From contig NZ_JAPDPD010000018.1 in NCBI RefSeq assembly GCF_026283965.1, forward strand, positions 1 to 64,000: a stretch of DNA of 64,000 bases. The letters run 5' to 3'. How positions within the stretch are numbered: the stretch's first letter is position 1; each line of letters opens with the position of its first letter. The stretch is from Dyella subtropica (GTDB taxonomy: Bacteria; Pseudomonadota; Gammaproteobacteria; Xanthomonadales; Rhodanobacteraceae). A program made the translations under genes and the position numbers. Of this stretch, positions 48,715 to 58,252 are shown one piece after another. Under the pieces are notes generated by a model. It was not told the DNA's origin. It ran no database searches and saw only the letters and a list, made by a program, of their open reading frames with translations.

Positions 48715-50085
48715 ATGTTAGTCAAGCTCAACACAAAATACCTTGGCGCCCTGCTGTTGGCGTTGCCTCTTGCGCAGGCTCCAGCACTCGCCGCGGACAC
48801 GCCCGACACCTCCAGCCCCGACACGTCGGTGCCACTCAAGGCTTTGCATTGCGGCCACCTGATCGACGTGGAGCAGGGGCGCACGTTGGGAGAGACCACC
48901 GTGCTCGTGCGCGGCGAGAGGATTGAGAACGTTGTCCACGGGCAGGCCGCGCCTGCCGACGCACAACTGATCGACCTGACGCACGACACCTGCCTGCCGG
49001 GCATGATCGACAGCCACGCGCATCTCACCTACCAGATCAGCCCTTCGTCGTTTTCCGACAAGATCCGGCGGAACCTCGCCGACTTTGCCATCGCCTCAAC
49101 GGTCTACGCACGGCGCACACTGCTCGCCGGCTTCACCACTGTGCGTAATCTTGGCGACTACGGCAACGAGTCGATCGCGCTGCGCAATGCGGTCAACACC
49201 GGCACTGTTCCTGGGCCGCGCATCTTCGCTGCCGGCGTGCCGATCGGATCCACCGGTGGCCATGCCGATCCCACCGACGGTTTTCGCGCCGACTTGCAGG
49301 GCGACCCAGGCCCGAAGGATGGCATCGTCAACAGCCCCGACGATGCGTTGAAGGCTATCCGCCAGCATTACAAGGATGGTGTCGACGTGATCAAGATCAT
49401 GCCGTCCGGCGGAGCCCTGGACGAAAGCCGCAGTGCAGACCGCGCGCAGATGACGCTGGAAGAAATCAAGGCCATCGTCGCCACCGCCCACGATTACGGC
49501 TTCACCGTGGCGGCGCACGCCCATGGCGCGGAGGCGATCCGGCGCGCCGTGCTGGGCGGCGTCGACTCCATCGAACACGGCACGTACATGAACGCCGAAG
49601 ACATGCGGCTGATGAAGGAACACGGCACCTGGTTCGTGCCGACCTTGAGCCCGCCGGACTATTTGATCGGCAAGGCGAAAACGCCCGGTTACTTTTCGCC
49701 CCAGGTGACGGAAAAAATCTTGCACATGGGCAATCGCAACCAGCAGATGGCGCGTGATGCCTATAGAGCTGGCCTGAAGTTCGCCTTCGGCACGGATGCC
49801 GGTGTATATCCGCACGGTGACAACGCGCATGAGTTCGAACTGATGGCAAGCGCTGGCTTGCCGCCGATGTTCTGCATCCAGAGCGCCACCATCAACGCTG
49901 CGCAGCTGCTGGAAAGGGAGCGCGACCTGGGTAGCCTCGCGCCCGGCAAGTACGCCGATATCGTCGCTGTGCCCGGCGATCCCATCGACAACATAAGCCT
50001 GTTGCGCCACATCGACTTCGTGATGAAGGGCGGCGCCGTCTACAAATCGGGCGGCATCGCGACAGAGCCGAAGGCAGCGCCGTGA
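48715..50085 (+). CDS. Exported metal-dependent amidohydrolase
   Basis: A 456-residue protein with a signal peptide (YLGALLLALPLAQAPALAA). It belongs to the imidazolonepropionase-like amidohydrolases: metal ligands in GMIDSHAHLTYQ (HxH), Lys in VDVIKIMPSGGA, His in AAHAHGAEAIRR and DSIEHGTYM, and Asp in FGTDAGVYPHGDN. Family members include secreted prolidase/Xaa-Pro or organophosphate-type hydrolases; substrate unknown. ATG 48715 has AAGGA 8 nt upstream. The end overlaps the LysE gene by 4 nt. Confidence 0.88.
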   Translation: MLVKLNTKYLGALLLALPLAQAPALAADTPDTSSPDTSVPLKALHCGHLIDVEQGRTLGETTVLVRGERIENVVHGQAAPADAQLIDLTHDTCLPGMIDSHAHLTYQISPSSFSDKIRRNLADFAIASTVYARRTLLAGFTTVRNLGDYGNESIALRNAVNTGTVPGPRIFAAGVPIGSTGGHADPTDGFRADLQGDPGPKDGIVNSPDDALKAIRQHYKDGVDVIKIMPSGGALDESRSADRAQMTLEEIKAIVATAHDYGFTVAAHAHGAEAIRRAVLGGVDSIEHGTYMNAEDMRLMKEHGTWFVPTLSPPDYLIGKAKTPGYFSPQVTEKILHMGNRNQQMARDAYRAGLKFAFGTDAGVYPHGDNAHEFELMASAGLPPMFCIQSATINAAQLLERERDLGSLAPGKYADIVAVPGDPIDNISLLRHIDFVMKGGAVYKSGGIATEPKAAP

Positions 50086-50702
50086 TCGCTTCGCTGGCCT
50101 TGTTCGCCCTGTCGGCCGCCGTTGTCGTTGCGGTACCGGGACCCACCACGCTACTGGCGATGCATAACGGCGCCAGTGGCGGTTTATGCCTGGCCGCGTG
50201 CGGCGTGGCCGGCGCCGTGCTTTCCGACCTGCTTTTGATGGCTGCCGTCGCTGCGGGCATCAGTGCCTTGCTCGCCACCTCGGTGCTCGCATTTGTCTTG
50301 ATCCAATACGTCGGTGCCGCGTATCTGGCCTGGCTGGCATTCAAGCTGTGGCAACACCCTCAAGCCATTGCGCCAGAGGGGCAGGCGGCCACACCTTCCT
50401 GCTTCCACGCATTTGCACGCAGCTTGCTGGCCGCACTGGGCAACCCCAAAGGTTGGTTGTTCTTCTTGGCATTGCTGCCGCCGTTTGTTCACCCACAACA
50501 AAATCTGGCTACGCAATATCTCAGGCTCGCCTTGCTCTTTGTGGTGATCGACGCGGTGCTGATGAGCGGGTATGCCCTGGTGGGCATATATGCCGCACGC
50601 GGGTTATCGCCTCGCTATGTGCAGCTGCTTCACCGCGGTGCGGCGCTGACGATGCTGGTGCTGGCGGTGAGTCTTTTGTTGTACGCACAGCCGCATCGAT
50701 GA
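50082..50702 (+). CDS. LysE/RhtB-family amino-acid exporter
   Basis: A 206-residue membrane protein with about six hydrophobic helices and the family PGPTTLLAMHNGASGG and FARSLLAALGNPKGWLFF segments. It exports amino acids or related compounds. GTG 50082 overlaps the amidohydrolase stop, indicating coupled translation; the exporter may dispose of amino acids released by the hydrolase. Confidence 0.9.
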   Translation: MIASLALFALSAAVVVAVPGPTTLLAMHNGASGGLCLAACGVAGAVLSDLLLMAAVAAGISALLATSVLAFVLIQYVGAAYLAWLAFKLWQHPQAIAPEGQAATPSCFHAFARSLLAALGNPKGWLFFLALLPPFVHPQQNLATQYLRLALLFVVIDAVLMSGYALVGIYAARGLSPRYVQLLHRGAALTMLVLAVSLLLYAQPHR

Positions 50703-50815
50703 GTGGCTTCACGATGCTTGTGAGATCGCGAAGATGAGCCAGTCAAGCGACTATTCCTTGTAGGAGCGCAAGATACTGTGGCGTTTGATATGTAGGTGCC
50801 AGGCGCGGTGAGCGG

Positions 50816-52381
50816 TTACAGCAGGCTGTCGATGGGAAGCAGGCGGAGAAGCGTTACTTCCGCACGTCGCTTGGTGTTCGCCTCGGGCTCACTCCGGTAA
50901 GTGGCATCCTTGCCATCATCCGTGGCGTGCCAGACGAGTTGATGAGAGCCGGGATCAACGGTCACCTGATAGGCGTTGGAAGGAAGCGTCGCGGTATTGA
51001 AAAATAGGCCGATGGCGTGAGCAAGGCCGGGGGAGTCGACGATGACGCCCATTTCGGTATTCAGCAATTTTGAGCGCTGATCCATGTTCAAGGAGCCGAT
51101 GAAAACCTGGCGACCATCCACCACGATGGTCTTTGCGTGCAGGCTGATGCCCGAGGACTTGCCGAGCGCCGTCGGCTGCTGACTCTGACCGGCGAACGGC
51201 TTCAACTCATAGAGCTGGACGCCGCCATCGAGAAGGTCCTTGCGATAGTGCACATAGCCCGCATGCGCTGCCGTCTCATCGGTGGAGGCAAGAGAGTTTG
51301 TCAGCACCTTGATCGATACGCCGCGCTGGGCGAGCGACGCAAGGTGTTTCGTGCCTTTGTCACCGGGAATGAAGTAAGGCGTGGTGGCCAAGATCTCGTG
51401 CTGTGCACTATCCAGCATCTCCTTGAGCCTGGGGCCGATGCGTAACGCCGGCACGTCGTGCGAGGCCTCGATCTTCTCAGGCTGATCGGCTACCAGTTCG
51501 GCGTCACCCCAAAACCAGGCGCCGCGCCGATCGGCGGTCGGGCCATTGGGGAGCTCATCCAAGACGGATAGCGCATAGTCGGACTCTGCAAAGGTGCGCA
51601 TTTCTCGCTGCAGGACCTTCCGCGCGGTGCCAAGGCGTTGTGCGGAGTCGTCGGTATTGGCGGGACTCTGGAGTGAATACGCCGCATCGCAATTCCAGTA
51701 GGCGTCGAAGGCTACGGATGCCTGCTGGACAACGGGGCCGATCGCTACGACGTCGAGATCCCGAAAGTGCGTGTCGCTACCAGCATCGAAATACGGGTCG
51801 CCGATGTTCCGTCCGCCAATGATCGCCACGTTGTTGTCGACAATGAATGATTTGTTGTGCATGCGCCGATTGAGGCGCTGCCACTCGAGCATGAACTGCG
51901 CGGCACGGGAGAGCAGGGAAGGGTCCCGTGTCTGGAGAGGATTGAACAGCTTTATCTTGATATTGAGGTGTGAATTCAGCGCCTCAAAGAGGCGATCCTT
52001 ATCGGTGAAATTGTTGCCATCGATCAACATTCGAACGCGCACGCCGCGATCGGCCGCAGCAAGGAGATGCTGCATCAAAAGATGGCCGGTCAAGTCGTTC
52101 GCGAAAATGTAGTACTGCAGATCGATCGAATGCTTGGCGTGATCGGCGAGAGCCACACGGCTCAGTAGCGCATTCGTGCTGAGAGTCAGCAATCGAAAGC
52201 CGGATTGATTCTGATGCTGGTTGACTTCCGCATGAGCGTACCGCGCGGAAGCTGTGTCGGAGGCTGGCGGCAAATGATGCGACTCCTCCTTTCCCTGGCT
52301 CAGCGGGAGCGTGGAACATGCCTGAAGGAAAAGGCAAAGCATGGTGAAGGCAAACGCGACGATTCGACGATCTGTTCGCAT
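50816..52381 (-). CDS. Phospholipase-D-family lipoprotein (cardiolipin synthase ClsC-like)
   Basis: A 521-residue lipoprotein (lipobox LQAC at about residue 22). Two HKD motifs are intact: HNKSFIVDNNVAIIGGRN (about residue 180) and HAKTIVVDGRQVFIGSLN (about 395). The layout matches YmdC/ClsC-type cardiolipin synthases or PLD-like proteins anchored in the envelope. No partner gene (ymdB-like) is adjacent. The ribosome site before ATG 52381 is weak. Confidence 0.88.
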   Translation of the reverse strand: MRTDRRIVAFAFTMLCLFLQACSTLPLSQGKEESHHLPPASDTASARYAHAEVNQHQNQSGFRLLTLSTNALLSRVALADHAKHSIDLQYYIFANDLTGHLLMQHLLAAADRGVRVRMLIDGNNFTDKDRLFEALNSHLNIKIKLFNPLQTRDPSLLSRAAQFMLEWQRLNRRMHNKSFIVDNNVAIIGGRNIGDPYFDAGSDTHFRDLDVVAIGPVVQQASVAFDAYWNCDAAYSLQSPANTDDSAQRLGTARKVLQREMRTFAESDYALSVLDELPNGPTADRRGAWFWGDAELVADQPEKIEASHDVPALRIGPRLKEMLDSAQHEILATTPYFIPGDKGTKHLASLAQRGVSIKVLTNSLASTDETAAHAGYVHYRKDLLDGGVQLYELKPFAGQSQQPTALGKSSGISLHAKTIVVDGRQVFIGSLNMDQRSKLLNTEMGVIVDSPGLAHAIGLFFNTATLPSNAYQVTVDPGSHQLVWHATDDGKDATYRSEPEANTKRRAEVTLLRLLPIDSLL

Positions 52382-52747
52382 GTTCGCGCCCCGACATGGC
52401 TGTCTCCTGTCGCTGGGCGATCGTCGAAACTATCGTGGTCTCGAACGTACCGCTTCACGCGGGAGGCGACGAGTGAGTCTTCAGGTTCACCTAACCGATA
52501 CAGGAGGTGGGTCAGGCCCTGTGAGCTGCTCTACGATAGCACCGCTCGACAGTCACACCGTTCGATCGTCAAACAAAAACATCTGCACATCAGGCGCCAA
52601 CACCCGCCTGCCCGCCGCTGGAGGGCTACATGCTGCTATGAATGGCGGTATCGCAACGCGATGTTGGGAGGGGCAGATCGAGAACTGAAGAAGGGCCGCA
52701 GGTATCCATGCCCGCGCGCCCTCTCGACGCGCCCTCTCGATAAGAGG
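52382..52747. other. Intergenic region upstream of the PLD gene
   Basis: A 366-bp gap between the PLD-family gene and a small hypothetical gene. Plus-strand reading frames here look like shadows. I see no RNA gene or convincing repeat. Confidence 0.4.
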
Positions 52748-53059
52748 TCACGCGTACTTCTTCACCGCCCCTTCAATGGCAGCGCCAGCCTTGGCCAGGT
52801 CCTCGGGCACCATTACCGGGTGGAATTCGACGCTCGCATTGAAGGCGAGGAACCAGGGCTCGGCGATGGCCGGGATTTCGGCTGGTTCCTGGATGTCCAG
52901 AAAAATGAGGCCGGAGCGCTGGCCGTTGTTGTCGGTGAAGTACGTCGCCTCCGGCTTCAGGTCGCTCAGTATCGACTCGATCGTGGCACCGAGCTTTCCG
53001 GCTCTGGCGGCAGCGTTGCCCGATTCGACGGGAATAGTGACCTTGAGTAGGAATCGCAT
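52748..53059 (-). CDS. Small hypothetical protein (ferredoxin-like fold)
   Basis: A 103-residue protein (MRFLLKVTIPVESGNAAARA, ATYFTDNNGQRSGLIFLDIQ, EFHPVMVPEDLAKA) with the beta-alpha-beta pattern of small dimeric alpha/beta-barrel proteins and no signal peptide. I know no specific function. GGAGG lies 6 nt before ATG. Confidence 0.8.
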   Translation of the reverse strand: MRFLLKVTIPVESGNAAARAGKLGATIESILSDLKPEATYFTDNNGQRSGLIFLDIQEPAEIPAIAEPWFLAFNASVEFHPVMVPEDLAKAGAAIEGAVKKYA

Positions 53060-53165
53060 GACACGCCTCCTGGATGATCGGGTTGACGTAGGTTCGCGCG
53101 CCCTCTGGGCGCACGAACCTCATCCCGTTGCGGGGGAGGAACGCCGCCGGAGGACGCACGTTCCA

Positions 53166-53633
53166 CTAAGGCTTCGCTGCGGGCTTTGCGGCCGGGTCGG
53201 CGGAGGCATGATCCACTGTGTACATCCAGTGGCCGCCGATCCGCTTTACCACCTCGGTGTAGCGCCCGGTGTCGGTCGTCGCCGCACCGCCGGCCTTGGG
53301 CGTATAGGTGATCGAATACGTACCCCAGCCGATCGAGTCGGCACCCATGGTCTTGCTGCCCATCCGCTTGAGCTCCACGTTGGTCACGGTGTGCTCGGCG
53401 AAGAACTTCGCATAGCTGTCATGGATGGCCTTGTTGCCCATCGCCATCGGCCCGCCCGGTGGCCACAGCACGGCGTCCGGTGCGTAGCACGCGGCCTCCG
53501 CGTCCGCATCGCCCGCGAGAAAGGCTTTGCGCCAGCAGGCGTCCGCCTGGTCCGCGCCGGAGTCGGATGCGTAACCGGGCCACGAGAGGGCGCACAGCAG
53601 CGTTCCGGCAACGATATACGTGAGTCGGGGCAT
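53166..53633 (-). CDS. Exported SnoaL/DUF4440-like protein
   Basis: A 155-residue protein with signal peptide (LTYIVAGTLLCALSWPGYAS). The mature part has the NTF2-like fold signature of DUF4440 proteins (ADACWRKAFLAGDADAEAAC, YAPDAVLWPPGGPMAMGNKA, then IGGHWMYTVDHAS). Function unknown; this fold often binds small hydrophobic ligands. ATG 53633 has GGAGG 7 nt upstream. It ends in an Ala/Lys/Pro repeat tail. Confidence 0.85.
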   Translation of the reverse strand: MPRLTYIVAGTLLCALSWPGYASDSGADQADACWRKAFLAGDADAEAACYAPDAVLWPPGGPMAMGNKAIHDSYAKFFAEHTVTNVELKRMGSKTMGADSIGWGTYSITYTPKAGGAATTDTGRYTEVVKRIGGHWMYTVDHASADPAAKPAAKP

Positions 53634-53867
53634 GATCGGATCCTCCACGTTGGGCTTCACTGGGCGGCCTCGGGACGCTGGACCGCGACGCCGCAATCCA
53701 CCGCTACCCGGCCGGAGACATAAGCGGCGCGGCCTGGCGTTTTGTCCATACGGCATTCGCTCTATGTCGCGGCCGGCAGCCACCGTCCCAAGCTTCCGCC
53801 ATAATCGCCACCCTCGTGCCCCATGGAGCGGCATGAGTCTTTGCGCACACCACGTTAGGGAGAACAT

Positions 53868-54341
53868 ATGTTTCCGCGCAGCTTTCGTTCGCTATCTGCA
53901 CTTGCCCTCGCCCTCGCCCTCGCCCTCGCCCTCGGCCTGACCTGCCTGGCTCAGGCTGCCTCCGCCGACGACTACAACCACAAAGCCCCCACGGCGTACC
54001 CTGAGTGGTTCGTGCCCATCGACGCCCTCGGCGTCTCGACCTGGCTGAACTCCGACGAGGCTTCGCTGATGGGGCATGGGCCGGATCACCATACCTATAT
54101 CGGCAAGAGCCGCTTGTCACCGAAGCAGCTGGTAAGTCTGGTGCAGGCGTTCGCCAAGGCGAACCACTACGACACGATCGATGTCGTGGATCCTGAGCAG
54201 CAAATGTCCGCTCTTGAGTTTGATTCGGAGAAGCCAGCCAGCATGCAGCACGCGCTGGCTGTCAATCACAATCGAGTGGTTTCCATCGAAGCCTTCGACG
54301 ACCACTTCACGCTGGTTTTGAACGACGGTCTGCTGGAGTAA
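53868..54341 (+). CDS. Small exported protein of unknown function
   Basis: A 157-residue protein whose signal peptide core is a run of Ala-Leu pairs encoded by a hexanucleotide repeat. The mature part (APTAYPEWFVPIDALGVSTW, MGHGPDHHTYIGKSRLSPKQ) has a DHH stretch but no family I recognise. The ribosome site (AGGGAGA) precedes ATG 53868. Confidence 0.75.
   Translation: MFPRSFRSLSALALALALALALGLTCLAQAASADDYNHKAPTAYPEWFVPIDALGVSTWLNSDEASLMGHGPDHHTYIGKSRLSPKQLVSLVQAFAKANHYDTIDVVDPEQQMSALEFDSEKPASMQHALAVNHNRVVSIEAFDDHFTLVLNDGLLE
53905..53934 (+). repeat. Hexanucleotide repeat (CCCTCG)x5 in a signal peptide
   Basis: Five tandem CCCTCG units encode alternating Leu and Ala in the signal peptide of the gene starting at 53868. 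Gain or loss of one unit keeps the frame and changes hydrophobic-core length by two residues. Confidence 0.85.
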
Positions 54342-54385
54342 GTTCTGCGGTGACACCTACCGCATTCTGTGCGTAGCGCGGTTGC

Positions 54386-54460
54386 TCAACCGCGCACGTC
54401 CGCTGCCGGAGGGCTGCCTTCGCCACCGCCGCGCTTCAACAACCACGCCAATACCGGCGG
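54386..54460 (-). pseudogene. Remnant of the 3' end of a CPA2 antiporter gene
   Basis: Read on the minus strand, this segment encodes PVLAWLLKRGG, then a diverged stretch, and DVRG followed by a stop. The intact antiporter at 55305-56507 ends PPVLAWLLKRGGDDSTQAPD then VRG and a stop. DNA similarity runs about 80 bp (54376-54460 against 55295-55374). The two copies bracket the LprI-like gene at 54510-55178. A 9-bp hairpin GCGCGGTTG-CT-CAACCGCGC spans the stop. Confidence 0.75.
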
Positions 54461-54509
54461 CAGCTCAATAACCGGGGCGCCTTCTTGGCTTTCGCAGTGA
54501 GCCGATCAA

Positions 54510-55178
54510 TTACCCGCCGAAGCACTTGGCGTTGGTGAATTCGATCAAATCTTGCTGGAGCGGCGGCTCGGTGACCTTCTCGATGGCGAAATGCCCAACC
54601 ATGTCGTCGTTACAGATCTTCACGTGGCTGCGTTCGGTTCCGTTCTCCAGCGTGCAGTAGCCACCGAAGCTGTTGTTGCTACCGGCGTAGCCTATCGGCA
54701 GGGCGATCAGGGAGGTGCAGCCCACGATTTGGCCTGCCATTTTCTGCTTGATCAGAGACTGGTTGAACGAGTCAATTCGGCTGCTTGAGTCCCGGCAGAG
54801 CACTACGCTGCGGCAGCTGTTCCCATCAGGGATGTCGCAGGAAGCCTTGTTCACGATGTATTTCACATTGCGCCCGAGCACGTCGATCCGGGCGGCGTAG
54901 GCGTCCTTCAAGCAGGCCTCATCCTGACAGAGATTGCGCGTGTACTTGATCCAATGGCGTTGCTCGCCGATCAGCTTGGCCTTGCTGGATGGATCGATGG
55001 CAGATAGCGCTTTTTGGTAGGTGTCTTGCAGTTGCGTATCCAGGCGGGAGACATTCGCGTTACCGCAGATCAGTTTCTCCACTGTGCTCTCGGCTTTGCC
55101 GCAATCGAAGCTGGCGGCAAAGGTACTCTCGGCGCATAGCACCAACACCATCAGGACCAAACAACGGATGGCTTTCAT
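54510..55178 (-). CDS. Exported LprI/DUF1311-type protein
   Basis: A 222-residue protein with signal peptide (RCLVLMVLVLCAESTFAAS). The N-terminal half of the mature protein matches DUF1311/LprI (FDCGKAESTVEKLICGNANV, SRLDTQLQDTYQKALSAID, EQRHWIKYTRNLCQDEACLK). The C-terminal half, rich in Cys, is an extra domain I do not recognise. LprI-type proteins are lysozyme inhibitors. It is flanked by duplicated antiporter 3' ends, suggesting insertion. ATG 55178 is preceded by AGGTGA. Confidence 0.85.
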   Translation of the reverse strand: MKAIRCLVLMVLVLCAESTFAASFDCGKAESTVEKLICGNANVSRLDTQLQDTYQKALSAIDPSSKAKLIGEQRHWIKYTRNLCQDEACLKDAYAARIDVLGRNVKYIVNKASCDIPDGNSCRSVVLCRDSSSRIDSFNQSLIKQKMAGQIVGCTSLIALPIGYAGSNNSFGGYCTLENGTERSHVKICNDDMVGHFAIEKVTEPPLQQDLIEFTNAKCFGG

Positions 55179-55304
55179 GGAATCACCTGTAAAACGAAAC
55201 GTGTCGCAGACCGGGAGGTAGATCAGGACGCGTGTGACAGGTTTGATCTCGGAAGATCTGCTGCTTACCAACGCAACCGCCGCGCCAGGGCATCGCGCGG
55301 TTGC

Positions 55305-56507
55305 TCAGCCGCGCACGTCTGGTGCCTGCGTGCTGTCGTCGCCACCGCGCTTCAACAACCAAGCCAACACCGGTGGTGTCACCATCGCCGTAAGCAGCGA
55401 CATCGCCACGATGATGGCGTACATACGGTCGCTAAAGACACCTGCGGCAAGGCCGAGGCTGGCAATGACCACGCCTACCTCGCCGCGTGGCACCATGCCG
55501 AAGCCGACGAGGGTGGCACTGCGCTTGCCGAGCGACAGCGCGCCGAGGAAGCCACCGGCCAGTTTGGAAATGATAGCGATGACCGTAACCACGGTGAGCA
55601 TGATCAACGCATCGGCACTGGCCAGTTGGTGCAGGTCGATCTTGCTGCCGGTGATGACGAAGAAGAAGGGCGTGAGCAGGGCGAGCAGGGGTTGAACCTG
55701 TTTTTCCAGCGTGTGCTGTTGGCGCGTTTCCGAGGCGATCATGCCGGCGAGGAAGGCGCCGATGATGGCGGCCAGGCCGAACAGGGTGGAGATGTAGGCC
55801 AGGCCCAGGCAGAGGGTCAACACGACGGCCAACGCCGAATGTTTCCCATGTGGCTTGTCGAGCCAGGTGGAGTTCCAGCGCATCGCCCGCGCACCACCGA
55901 GGCCGATCACGGCGATGAAGCCGATGGCGCCGACCAGCGTGGTGGCCAGGTGCATCACGTTGAAGCCTTCGCCGCCTTGCAGCGACACCACCACGCCGAG
56001 CAGCAGCATAGCGAGGATGTCGTCGATCACGGCGGCGCCGAGGATCACCTTGCTCTCAGTGCGCTGCAGCGCATTCAATTCTTGCAGCACGCGCGCGGTG
56101 ATGCCGGCCGATGTAGCGACGAAGGCGGCGGCGACGAACAGCGACTTGCCCCAATCGAATCCGCTGAGGTGTGCCCAGACACCGCCCATGCCGAACGGCA
56201 CCAGCACACCGAGCACGCCGACGAGGAAGGCCACCTTGCCTACCTTCTTCAAATCTTCCAGCCGGGTTTCCAGGCCTACGGCGAACAGCAGCAGCACCAC
56301 GCCGATCTCGGCCAGCACATCCAGCGGCGTGCCTACGGCGATCTGATCGGGAGTGATCCAGCCGAATACCGAAGGACCGACGATGCAGCCCGCGGCGATT
56401 TCGCCAACCACGCCCGGCAGCTTCAGGCGTTGAGCGATTTCGCCGCCGATTTGCGCGGCGATAAAGACGATGAAAAGGGTGAGCAGGATGTCGCTGGCGT
56501 GATGCAT
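55305..56507 (-). CDS. CPA2-type cation:proton antiporter (KefB-like)
   Basis: A 400-residue membrane protein with about 12 spans. Family segments are RLKLPGVVGEIAAGCIVGPS, ATSAGITARVLQELNALQRT with the conserved acidic pair in AAVIDDILAMLLLG, and GLAAIIGAFLAGMIASE, and GFGMVPRGEVGVVIASLGLA. No nucleotide-binding C-terminal domain is present. It should exchange monovalent cations for protons in the inner membrane. Confidence 0.9.
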   Translation of the reverse strand: MHHASDILLTLFIVFIAAQIGGEIAQRLKLPGVVGEIAAGCIVGPSVFGWITPDQIAVGTPLDVLAEIGVVLLLFAVGLETRLEDLKKVGKVAFLVGVLGVLVPFGMGGVWAHLSGFDWGKSLFVAAAFVATSAGITARVLQELNALQRTESKVILGAAVIDDILAMLLLGVVVSLQGGEGFNVMHLATTLVGAIGFIAVIGLGGARAMRWNSTWLDKPHGKHSALAVVLTLCLGLAYISTLFGLAAIIGAFLAGMIASETRQQHTLEKQVQPLLALLTPFFFVITGSKIDLHQLASADALIMLTVVTVIAIISKLAGGFLGALSLGKRSATLVGFGMVPRGEVGVVIASLGLAAGVFSDRMYAIIVAMSLLTAMVTPPVLAWLLKRGGDDSTQAPDVRG

Positions 56508-56582
56508 GCACAGACTCTTTTCGACGCAAAGATGCCCGGCATGCTACATGCTCCAACGCTGGCTTGTCCCTTGAGAGACGTC

Positions 56583-58046
56583 TCAGGCGAGCCGTCTGGG
56601 GTGATCCATGGCCAATCGGCTGAAGACCCAGCTCGCTGTGGCGGTGACCACGCCCAGCAGCAGCACGGTCCAGTGGAAGGCGATCACGTAGTCGTCATGG
56701 GCATGGCCTTGCAGCAGCGCCTCCATCAACAGCGAGGCCAGCGCGATGCCGAAGCTCATCGACAGGTATTGGGCGGTGGCAGCCATCGATGACGCCATCG
56801 AGGCGTGCTTCACGTCGAGGTCGTTGTAGATCAGCGTGTTCATGGCGGTGTATTGCAAGCCCATGAAGCCGCCGTAGATGAATACCATCGGTGCGATCAC
56901 CCACATCGGCGAGTGTTTGCCGAGCAGGGCGAACGAAGCCAGCAGGAAGGCGACGATCAGCGTGTTGGTGAGCAGGAAGCGGCGGTAGCCCATGCGGGTG
57001 AGCAGGTGGTTGATCACCCATTTGGCGCTGATCGAACCCAGCGCTTGCGGCACCATCATCAAGCCGGCCATGGTCGGCGACCAGCCGCAGCCCACCTGCA
57101 GGAACAGCACCAGCAGCAGGAACATGCCGGACACGCCCAGCCGGGTGAACAGGTTGCCTGCGAGGGCAACCCACACGCTGCGTACGCGCAGCAGGGTGAG
57201 GTCGGCGACGGGGTGGGGCGTGCGCCGGCTGTGCCACACGTAAACGCCGCCGAAGATCATGGCGAGTACGCCGCTGATCGCGATCTGCGGCCATTGCCCG
57301 CCACCACCGCTGGCGACTTCCGATGCGGTGAGCAGCATGGCCGAGGCGACGGCAAACAGCAGGAAGCCGAGCAGGTCGAAACGGTGGGGATCGTCCAGGC
57401 GGTAATCCGGCATCTCGCGCCGGTTCATCCAATAGCCAATCACGCCCATCGGCACATTGATCAGAAAGATCAGGCGCCACGAGGTGTACTGCGCGAGCAG
57501 GCCGCCCAGTAGCGGCCCCAGCACCGAGCCAAGCAACCCCACCGTGGCGACGGTGCTCATGGCGCCCACGAAGTCGCGCTTGTCGACGCTTCGCACCAGC
57601 ACGTAGCGGCCTACCGGCATCAGAGCAGCGCCACCCAGGCCTTGCAGCACGCGTGCGGCGACTAACTGGGACAGGGTTTGCGCCATGCCGCAAAGCAGCG
57701 AGCCGATGGTGAATACTGCGATGGCGGCTGCGAATACGCGCCGTGTGCCGAACCGATCGCACACCCAGGGGCTGGCGGGGATGAAGATGGCCAGCGTCAG
57801 CACATAGCTGGTCAGTGCGATGCGCATGCCCAGCGGCGTCACACCCAGCGCATCGGCCATGGCCGGCACCGCGGTGTTGACGATGGTGGAGTCCAGCGCC
57901 TGCATAAAAAAAGAGGCGGCGACCAGCCAGATCAGGCCGCGATAGCGCTCGCGCGAGGAAGCAGGAGGGGGCTGCCCGTCAGATGGATTGCGACCGGTGG
58001 GGTCGGAAGAAAGGGGGGCTTCCGCGGCGACGATGTTTTCTGGCAT
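56583..58046 (-). CDS. MFS multidrug exporter, DHA2 family (MdtD/EmrB-like)
   Basis: A 487-residue transporter with about 14 predicted membrane spans. Features are ASFFMQALDSTIVNTAVPAM (motif D1 of 14-span drug antiporters), WVCDRFGTRRVF (motif A) and GLLGSVLGPLLGGLLAQYTS (motif C). It would export hydrophobic drugs with proton exchange. No TetR regulator or membrane-fusion partner is adjacent, which favours an MdtD-type stand-alone exporter. Confidence 0.9.
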   Translation of the reverse strand: MPENIVAAEAPLSSDPTGRNPSDGQPPPASSRERYRGLIWLVAASFFMQALDSTIVNTAVPAMADALGVTPLGMRIALTSYVLTLAIFIPASPWVCDRFGTRRVFAAAIAVFTIGSLLCGMAQTLSQLVAARVLQGLGGAALMPVGRYVLVRSVDKRDFVGAMSTVATVGLLGSVLGPLLGGLLAQYTSWRLIFLINVPMGVIGYWMNRREMPDYRLDDPHRFDLLGFLLFAVASAMLLTASEVASGGGGQWPQIAISGVLAMIFGGVYVWHSRRTPHPVADLTLLRVRSVWVALAGNLFTRLGVSGMFLLLVLFLQVGCGWSPTMAGLMMVPQALGSISAKWVINHLLTRMGYRRFLLTNTLIVAFLLASFALLGKHSPMWVIAPMVFIYGGFMGLQYTAMNTLIYNDLDVKHASMASSMAATAQYLSMSFGIALASLLMEALLQGHAHDDYVIAFHWTVLLLGVVTATASWVFSRLAMDHPRRLA

Positions 58047-58252
58047 GACCGGCGCATGATAACGGCAAGAGCCTGTTCACGCCGCGCGCGGGTGCAATGT
58101 TCATCCGTGTTGGACCCCAGTTCGAATCGCTACTTGTAGGTTCATCCGCCTGGCGCAATTCTTTGGCACCTGCTTAAACGGCCCCGCTGGCGTTGGCGCA
58201 ACGATCTGCAGCTCGCTGGCGATAGATAAGCGTTAATACCTATGCTTTTCGA

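Noticed and set aside
52205-53050. Plus-strand open frame of 281 codons.
   Set aside because: No domain, no ribosome site, and it overlaps well-supported minus-strand genes.
58160-58180. TTGGCAC upstream of rnk as a second sigma-54 promoter.
   Set aside because: The -12 element at the required spacing is AA rather than GC, so only half the consensus is present.
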